A stretch of DNA of 64,000 nt from Blastomonas sp. CACIA14H2 (GTDB lineage: Bacteria; Pseudomonadota; Alphaproteobacteria; Sphingomonadales; Sphingomonadaceae). The stretch covers positions 1 through 64,000 of the forward strand of contig AYSC01000006.1 of assembly GCA_000503195.1 (NCBI GenBank). The letters are read 5' to 3'. The notes beneath the pieces were generated by a model, which was not told the origin of the DNA, ran no database searches, and saw only the letters and a list, made by a program, of their open reading frames with translations. Position 1 is the first letter of the stretch; each line of letters begins with the position of its first letter. A program made the position numbers and the translations under genes. Shown piece after piece: positions 59,689 through 64,000 of this stretch.

Positions 59689-60178
59689 TTTCGGTCTCCG
59701 GAAGATCGGCAGCCGCTTGCGCCTCGCGGCGTTCGCAGGCGGTGCAGAGATTGGGGTCGGTTTCCGACCAGGCGCAGGGATAGCCCGCATGCATGCAGGC
59801 GGTGAGCACGCCGCAGCCGCATTCACGACAGATCGAGGGCGGTGCGACATCGACGCCGAGATGGAGTGCGACAAGCCGGTCATAGGCTTCGCGCTCGAAC
59901 GGCACGACGCCGGTGAGCTGCATCAGCGCGATGCCGTCGACATGGAGCTGGTCGCTCTCGAGCTTAGAGAGGACGGAAACGATTTGGCGCACAATGGCTA
60001 CCGGGCCCAACCCATCGGCTGCGCGCCAAGTCGGGCGCGGAAAAGGCGGGTCAGAACAGGGCAGGAAGGCCACTGCCGCCAGCTCCAGGCTGACGCCCGC
60101 CGCCTTGCGGCGCTTGCGCAGGTAGGTGCCTGGTGTCATCGGCGCGGGCAGCGCGGTTGGCGGCAGTGCCTTGATCAC
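59678..60178 (-). CDS. Phage protein with XRE-like N-terminus and zinc-binding C-terminus
   Basis: 166 residues. The N-terminus MTPGTYLRKRRKAAGVSLEL resembles the first helices of an XRE HTH, while the C-terminus carries CRECGCGVLTACMHAGYPC and CTACE, a likely zinc site. Probably a DNA-binding accessory protein; no closer identity can be given. An internal ATG at codon 14 is an alternative start. Confidence 0.7.
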   Translation of the reverse strand: MIKALPPTALPAPMTPGTYLRKRRKAAGVSLELAAVAFLPCSDPPFPRPTWRAADGLGPVAIVRQIVSVLSKLESDQLHVDGIALMQLTGVVPFEREAYDRLVALHLGVDVAPPSICRECGCGVLTACMHAGYPCAWSETDPNLCTACERREAQAAADLPETENAS

Positions 60179-60441
60179 AGCACCAGTTCCCAGCGCTGGC
60201 CTTCGCCATCGGTGATGAACAGCTTGCCCTGGGCGTCCGGGCCGAGGTTCTTGATGCCGGCGATCGTGCGTGTCGCGCCGGTTTCGGCATCCATGCCCGA
60301 GACGGACAGGGCGGGGCCGGAGCGATAGGCGGTCCAGTGCTTCAGCTGGCGCGTTTCGGCGGCGGGGGCTTCGGGCTGGGTGATCGCGGGATCGGTGAAA
60401 CGGGAACTCGGCATCTGCGCGGTCATTACGGAATCGGTCAT
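60175..60441 (-). CDS. Hypothetical phage early protein
   Basis: 88 residues from MTDSVMTAQM. A beta-rich C-terminal half (RSGPALSVSGMDAETGATRT; KLFITDGEGQRWELVL). No family recognised. It follows the 158-base gap and so may be the first gene of a second leftward transcript. Confidence 0.6.
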   Translation of the reverse strand: MTDSVMTAQMPSSRFTDPAITQPEAPAAETRQLKHWTAYRSGPALSVSGMDAETGATRTIAGIKNLGPDAQGKLFITDGEGQRWELVL

Positions 60442-60599
60442 GATGGTCGCTTTCTTCAGGCAGCAGAAAGGCCGGCCCGGAAGCGCGGTGTGCGAAACCG
60501 GGCAGGAAGTTGACGGAGTAACTGGCAAAGCGTGGGGCGAATGGAGCCCGACGGGTTTTGACGCCGCCGGGCTCCTCGCTCGCGGTGGTTATCTCAGGT
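60442..60599. other. Gap in the leftward operon with a hairpin
   Basis: 158 bases without a gene, the only real break in the leftward cluster. GGAGCCCG (60543-60550) and CGGGCTCC (60568-60575) form a perfect 8-base stem, with further partial pairing inside. Possible attenuator, nut-like site or a promoter region controlled by the CII-like protein next door. Confidence 0.45.
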
Positions 60600-61079
60600 T
60601 CACGGCGGGTGATGCTGTTCCGATGCGCGATCGGCCTCGAGCAACGGGAAGACGCGCTTCAGAAAATCCATGGCCTCGCTGCACTCGCGATAGGCCTCTT
60701 GTCTATCCGCCCTGGTCGCGCCTGGGAGGGTAGCGCGGACCAGGGCGGAATGCGCCTCGCCACCCTCGCGGATGACGTCGGCGGTGTGGCGGGCGAGCTG
60801 GATGTTGCAGGCGAAGCGCTCGATCTGCGCCAGCTCGAGCTTGAACTGATAGGTTTCGAACAGCGGGGCGCAGTCGCCGCCGGCACCGATATAGGCGAGA
60901 TCGAGTGCGATCGCGCAATCGAGCGGGATCTGCTCGGCGGTGTCGGGATCGCCCCAGTTGCGCACGGTGCGCTCTGCGCGGCCCGTGGTGGTGGCCATGT
61001 CTGCCCAGCCTCCGGGCAGGAAACCGGCGATGCGCGAAAGAGCGGCGTCGATCGAGAGGGGGGCGCGGGGCTTGGTCAT
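60600..61079 (-). CDS. Phage CII-like regulatory protein
   Basis: 159 residues. LSRIAGFLPGGWADMATTTGRAERTVRNW is an HTH layout typical of the phage CII regulatory family (tetramer-type activators), followed by helical segments with FETYQFKLELAQIERF. It would act in the lysis-lysogeny decision. It precedes the 158-base gap and shares an ATGA overlap with a 24-codon ORF upstream. Confidence 0.8.
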   Translation of the reverse strand: MTKPRAPLSIDAALSRIAGFLPGGWADMATTTGRAERTVRNWGDPDTAEQIPLDCAIALDLAYIGAGGDCAPLFETYQFKLELAQIERFACNIQLARHTADVIREGGEAHSALVRATLPGATRADRQEAYRECSEAMDFLKRVFPLLEADRASEQHHPP

Positions 61080-61150
61080 TGTCCGGCGTTGCCTGCAATG
61101 TCGACATGCGATCGCAAGGGCCAGGCGGGGTTGGGGTTGCTAACGGTCAT
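61076..61150 (-). CDS. 24-codon mini-ORF, translationally coupled on both sides
   Basis: ATGACCGTTAGCAACCCC... encodes MTVSNPNPAWPLRSHVDIAG with four more residues. Its ATG overlaps the upstream stop (ATGA, 61147-61150) and its stop overlaps the CII-like ATG (ATGA, 61076-61079). Such exact double junctions are unlikely by chance and argue that it is translated, at least as a coupling element. Confidence 0.6.
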   Translation of the reverse strand: MTVSNPNPAWPLRSHVDIAGNAGQ

Positions 61151-61281
61151 GACATGGCGACCCTGATGACGATGAAGGCCTCGGCTGTGGTCTTGACGGC
61201 AAGGCTGAGCGCGGCAACGCCCAGCGCGGTGAAAATGACCAGCGAGACGCTGTGCCAGACCCATTCCATCGCGCTCTTCAT
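61147..61281 (-). CDS. Small single-helix membrane protein
   Basis: 44 residues (KSAMEWVWHSVSLVIFTALG then VAALSLAVKTTAEAFIVIRV) with one long hydrophobic segment. ATGA overlaps both neighbours, as elsewhere in this operon. Confidence 0.6.
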   Translation of the reverse strand: MKSAMEWVWHSVSLVIFTALGVAALSLAVKTTAEAFIVIRVAMS

Positions 61282-61706
61282 GCCGCAGCCTTTCCGATGG
61301 GCGGGGAATCGGCGGCGGGGGCCATGGGGTCGCAATCCATGGCCCCTGCCGCCTCCCCGCTGCCTGCTGTCTCACCATGGGACGCGGTGTCTGCCGGTAC
61401 AGGGTCGGGTCCGGCAGAGGGGCAGGCAGGAATGCGCCCGACGGGGAGAGGATCACCGCCAGAGGCAAGAGCAGGTGAGCCGCTGGTCAGTTCCAGCGGG
61501 TAGATATCAGGCCGCAATTCATGACGCGAAATGCCGGTCGCGGCTTCGATGGCAAGGACATGCTCTGCCCAGACCGGCTTATCGTCGCGCAGACGATCGT
61601 GAATGGTCGACTGATCCTTGCCGATCAGACGCGCAAGGGCCGACTGGCCACCGAGTGCCCTGCAGGCCCTTGCGAGGGGCGAATCAAGTTCATCCTGAAT
61701 TGCCAT
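61278..61706 (-). CDS. Cro/YdaS-like regulator
   Basis: 142 residues. ACRALGGQSALARLIGKDQS then TIHDRLRDDKPVWAEHVLAI is a YdaS/Cro-type HTH; the rest is Pro/Ala/Gly-rich and probably disordered. First gene of the leftward operon and divergent from the CI-like repressor, so it is the likely Cro of the switch. The -35 TTGACT at 61735-61740 places the transcript start close to the ATG, so the mRNA may be leaderless. Confidence 0.85.
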   Translation of the reverse strand: MAIQDELDSPLARACRALGGQSALARLIGKDQSTIHDRLRDDKPVWAEHVLAIEAATGISRHELRPDIYPLELTSGSPALASGGDPLPVGRIPACPSAGPDPVPADTASHGETAGSGEAAGAMDCDPMAPAADSPPIGKAAA

Positions 61707-61723
61707 ACCCTATCTATGGACAT

Positions 61724-61787
61724 CCCCATATATGAGTCAATGGGGAAAACCATATAAACCCATTATGGGGATTCCGGTAACATGGGG
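61724..61787. promoter_or_regulatory. Prophage switch operator cluster and divergent promoters
   Basis: The 83-base Cro-CI gap and first bases of the CI side hold a set of CCCCAT/ATGGGG half-sites: CCCCAT 61724-61729 facing ATGGGG 61740-61745, CCCAT 61759-61763 facing ATGGGG 61765-61770, and ATGGGG 61782-61787. Leftward promoter: TTGACT at 61740-61735, with ATAGAT/TAGATA 17-18 bases on. Rightward: a TATAAA -10 at 61753-61758 with a weak -35. Confidence 0.65.
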
Positions 61788-61788
61788 C

Positions 61789-62211
61789 ATGTCGATCGGG
61801 ACGCGCATCGAGAGTCGCCTGAAGGAGCTTGGGATTTCCCAGGCCGAACTTGCGCGCCGGGTGATGGTCGACCAGAGCACCATCAACGGACTTATCCGCG
61901 GGCACTCGCAATCTTCAAAGCATCTGCATCGGATCGCCCGCGAGCTCCAGACCACCGCCGCTTATCTGTCGGGCGAAACCGACGACCCGCAGGCAGATGC
62001 GCCGGTTCAGCAGCTCGACCATGCGGAGCGGGAGCTGCTGGCGATGTTCCGGAGCCTGGACGGCGACGAGCGCACGGCCATCAGCCTGATCGTGCGGAGG
62101 CTGGCAGCCTGCGAAGAGGATCCTGACCTGCCTCGACGGGTCGCTGTCCGGCGGCGCACTCGGCCGATCGCGCTGCATGATGAACCACACACATACAAGG
62201 CGCAGGCTTGA
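61789..62211 (+). CDS. XRE-family phage repressor (CI-like)
   Basis: 140 residues from ATG 61789 (ATG 61765 is in frame). A clear XRE HTH (IESRLKELGISQAELARRVMVDQSTINGLIRG) is followed by a helical linker and a basic C-terminus, with no LexA-like peptidase motif. It would bind the CCCCAT/ATGGGG half-sites beside it and keep lysogeny. The start ATGGGG half-site overlaps the ribosome binding region, allowing autoregulation. The stop overlaps the next ATG (TGATG). Confidence 0.85.
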   Translation: MSIGTRIESRLKELGISQAELARRVMVDQSTINGLIRGHSQSSKHLHRIARELQTTAAYLSGETDDPQADAPVQQLDHAERELLAMFRSLDGDERTAISLIVRRLAACEEDPDLPRRVAVRRRTRPIALHDEPHTYKAQA

Positions 62212-62669
62212 TGGCCGATGACGGTAAGATCAATCGTCCGCCCCCCAAAAGATGGTGGAAATGGCCAGCGGGCCTGTTCGTCGCATTTGCCGCATTCCTC
62301 GCGTTTGGGACAACCGACGAACAGAAGGCGAAGCTACGCGAGAAGCACCTTCTGCCGCCAGAAAAAGACGTGGCTTCATCGGCCGAGCTCACCCCTGAAG
62401 CCAAGCCAGCATCAGGCGAGCACTGCCTGTCGGGCCGGGATGGCGCCAATCGCGACCTGGTGCGCCAGGTGAAGGCGGGCATGCGCGAGCCGGATAGTTT
62501 TGAGCATGTGGAAACGCGCATCTACGGCAATGACAATGGCGAGCACGGCCTCTGGATGACGTTCCGCGCGCGCAATGGCTTTGGCGGGATGAACGTAGAG
62601 AAGGTCTATGCCCGGATCGACCATGATAGCTGCAAGGCGCTGCGCTTTGGGGATGGACCGGGGATATGA
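62211..62669 (+). CDS. Membrane-anchored hypothetical phage protein
   Basis: 152 residues. One hydrophobic segment (WWKWPAGLFVAFAAFLAFG) near the N-terminus, then a soluble part with two Cys and motifs VRQVKAGMREPDSFEHVETR. No family recognised. Coupled to the repressor by a one-base overlap and to the next gene by ATGA. Confidence 0.65.
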   Translation: MADDGKINRPPPKRWWKWPAGLFVAFAAFLAFGTTDEQKAKLREKHLLPPEKDVASSAELTPEAKPASGEHCLSGRDGANRDLVRQVKAGMREPDSFEHVETRIYGNDNGEHGLWMTFRARNGFGGMNVEKVYARIDHDSCKALRFGDGPGI

Positions 62670-62881
62670 GCGAAAATTTGAAAAGTACGGTGAGCCTTGC
62701 GCTGATGGCAATGAACCAGATGCGCTTGAATTTAACCATGACAAAGATGTTTGCCGATTTGGCTCTGGGTGAGCGGGTCAACCCCAGCGACGTGAAGGAC
62801 CTCGACGCCCAGTTGGGGGAGATGGCCAGCCTTGCTGACGAGATCCTCGCTGAATTGAAGGCTGCAGCTGATGCCCGTTGA
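62666..62881 (+). CDS. Small helical phage protein
   Basis: 71 residues, amphipathic helices, no membrane segment (LALMAMNQMRLNLTMTKMFA; LADEILAELKAAADA). No family recognised. ATGA overlap with the upstream gene; its 3' end overlaps the next ORF. Confidence 0.6.
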   Translation: MSENLKSTVSLALMAMNQMRLNLTMTKMFADLALGERVNPSDVKDLDAQLGEMASLADEILAELKAAADAR

Positions 62882-63188
62882 TGATCGGCTCAAGCAGATT
62901 TTGTCGGGGCAAGCAGAATTGCGAGCCATGCATGAGGAATGGCGTGCTCATCGTGGATCTTCTGGCGGAGGATCAGGTCCTGTGGATGATCGCGTGAGCA
63001 GGCTGGAAGGTCGCATCGACAAGGTCGGCGATGAGCTGGGTGAGGTAAAGGTCAATGTCGCCACGCTGACCGAGCGCATTGCGCACTTGCCCAGCAAGGG
63101 TTTCATCGTGACGACGACGATGGCATCACTGGCGCTGCTGGCCGCGCTGATCGTCTTTGCCGACAACATCAAGGCTCTCTTCGGATGA
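62871..63188 (+). CDS. XhlA-like protein with C-terminal membrane helix
   Basis: 105 residues. A Gly/Ser linker after the first helix, then a coiled-coil (VSRLEGRIDKVGDELGEVKV; ATLTERIAHL) and a C-terminal hydrophobic segment (TTMASLALLAALIVFA). Layout resembles XhlA/haemolysin-type phage proteins that act with holins, but the match is structural only. Confidence 0.6.
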   Translation: MPVDDRLKQILSGQAELRAMHEEWRAHRGSSGGGSGPVDDRVSRLEGRIDKVGDELGEVKVNVATLTERIAHLPSKGFIVTTTMASLALLAALIVFADNIKALFG

Positions 63189-63529
63189 CGTGGGTGCTTC
63201 GTTTGGCCATAGCGGCCACCGTGCTGGCCGCGCCGATCGCAGCGATCGCCGGGCCCTTCAGCAAATACGAGAGCCGGCAACTGGAGCATGATTATCAATC
63301 CCGTGCGAACATGTACGATGTCGAACGGTGCATCATCGACGTCGATGGGTGGCCGCCGCCCCTGGTTTTTCGCCAGCCTGACAAACCCGATCGGGTGACG
63401 ATCATATGGACCGAGGACATGGGCGCCGGCGGCCGCTTGGATCTGATACAGCGCGATGCGATGCTGGAGGTGAGGGGTTGGTCCCGTGTCCCAAAGGCGA
63501 TCACCACCTGCGCGCCACCAATAAACTAG
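63185..63529 (+). CDS. Exported phage-region protein of unknown function
   Basis: 114 residues with a signal peptide (RLAIAATVLAAPIAAIAGPF) and a mature part containing two Cys (ERCIIDVDGWPP; ITTCAPP) that could form a disulphide. No family recognised. ATGA overlap with the XhlA-like gene. Confidence 0.65.
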   Translation: MTWVLRLAIAATVLAAPIAAIAGPFSKYESRQLEHDYQSRANMYDVERCIIDVDGWPPPLVFRQPDKPDRVTIIWTEDMGAGGRLDLIQRDAMLEVRGWSRVPKAITTCAPPIN

Positions 63530-63530
63530 C

Positions 63531-64000
63531 ATGGAAAAATCCGAGCTCCGCAAGCTGCTGGTCGCTGTCGCGCTGGTTTTCGCTTCGCTGGTGACCTTTG
63601 GCGGCATTCAGCAGAAGATCTATTTCGACCTCGCTAGCAGCCATGCGATCGCCAGCAAACAAAACGCCCTGGCGGAGATTAGGGCGAGCTGCGCGGTGCA
63701 GCCATCACCCGATCGGTGCCGAACCGGAGCACTGCGCGCGGCTAGAACTGAGCAGCGGGAAGAGTATGACCTCTACAGCCAGCGCACGATGGCCCTTTGG
63801 ACCGCGATCATGGGGATCATGGCAATCACCGGAGCAGCGCTGAGCGCGATCGGGATCTACCTGGTCTGGCGGACCTGGGATGCAACCCGGGAGGCGGCCG
63901 AGAGCAGCCGAAAGACGCTGCGGTCATACATTGCCCGGGAACGCGGTGTACTGCTGATCAAGGGCGGATTTCATATGGAGCTGGAAGGAGAGCCATATCC
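63531..64000 (+). CDS. Membrane protein, partial at the window edge
   Basis: At least 156 codons with no stop before the window ends. Two hydrophobic segments (LLVAVALVFASLVTFGGI; LWTAIMGIMAITGAALSAIGIYLVW) flank a charged loop with two Cys; a cytoplasmic part with SSRKTLRSYIARERG follows. It resembles hypothetical membrane proteins often seen near prophage and island ends. The start ATG is 1 base after the previous stop. Confidence 0.7.
   Translation, partial: MEKSELRKLLVAVALVFASLVTFGGIQQKIYFDLASSHAIASKQNALAEIRASCAVQPSPDRCRTGALRAARTEQREEYDLYSQRTMALWTAIMGIMAITGAALSAIGIYLVWRTWDATREAAESSRKTLRSYIARERGVLLIKGGFHMELEGEPY

Larger units (their letters stand above)
52925..64000. mobile_element. Left part of a prophage or phage-like integrative element
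   Basis: Composition and gene style change here: about twenty small leftward genes with 1-11 base overlaps, an AlpA-like regulator, ParB-fold proteins, CII-like and Cro/YdaS-like regulators and a divergent CI-like repressor with an operator cluster. The left edge is placed near 52.92 kb, where AT-rich DNA begins next to a possible truncated host gene. The right edge, integrase, packaging and virion genes are outside the window, so a complete or defective state cannot be told. Confidence 0.75.

Noticed and set aside
53014-62211. Plasmid replicon, because of ParB-like and GapR-like genes
   Set aside because: No ParA, Rep protein or iterons; the Cro/CI switch, CII-like gene and AlpA fit a prophage better.

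Overview
The window is GC-rich, tightly packed bacterial DNA that looks like a chromosome of an alphaproteobacterium, most likely a member of the Sphingomonadales. The signs are a maeB-type malic enzyme, the glutathione-dependent formaldehyde pathway, HWE-type and hybrid kinases, many short stress-type membrane proteins, and a GapR-family (DUF2312) gene inside a prophage. No rRNA or tRNA gene was seen, so the placement is inferred from gene content and style alone.

Layout. 0.1-4.1 kb: a tightly coupled operon for a decaprenyl-phosphoryl-arabinose-type lipid donor (HAD-UbiA fusion, GtrA, DprE1, DprE2). 4.3-6.3 kb: two related TetR regulators flanking a poorly understood, promoter-headed stretch. 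6.3-25 kb: core metabolism and housekeeping (Coq4, TrmB, acyl-CoA ligase, PmbA, DUF4403 lipoprotein, FghA/AdhC formaldehyde detoxification, hybrid kinase, MaeB, a LuxR/pseudo-hydrolase fusion, a TonB-like protein). 24-26.7 kb: fatty or branched-chain acid catabolism (enoyl-CoA hydratase, acyl-CoA dehydrogenase behind a LiuR-like palindrome, thioesterase). 26.7-35.8 kb and 39.8-52.3 kb: an accessory stress and envelope region. It holds a PRC-barrel protein, patatin-cNMP protein, SemiSWEET, MscS, Crp regulators, a prion-like low-complexity protein, a stress SDR, a ZIP transporter, Mn catalase, two hemerythrins, topoisomerase IB, an otsB-GH15-otsA trehalose operon, a DUF4142 lipoprotein, a response regulator and an HWE kinase. 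36-39.8 kb: a glycosyltransferase-UDP-galactopyranose mutase fusion translationally coupled to a glycoside hydrolase.

From about 52.9 kb to the right edge lies the left part of a prophage or related element. A long leftward early operon has nearly all its genes overlapping by 1-11 bases. It carries an AlpA-like regulator, small zinc proteins including a stand-alone ClpX-type zinc finger and a Lar-like protein, two ParB-fold proteins, an acyl carrier protein, a GapR-like protein, a CII-like protein and a Cro/YdaS-like protein. This operon faces a divergent CI-like repressor across an operator-rich switch at 61.7 kb, followed by a rightward run of small membrane proteins that continues past the edge. 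No integrase, terminase or virion gene is in view.

The main points for a second look are the furanose-donor genes (DprE1 has Ala at the position of the benzothiazinone-target Cys), the double-HTH protein whose hydrolase domain has lost its Ser and His, the FUS-like low-complexity protein, and the unusual early cargo of the prophage.
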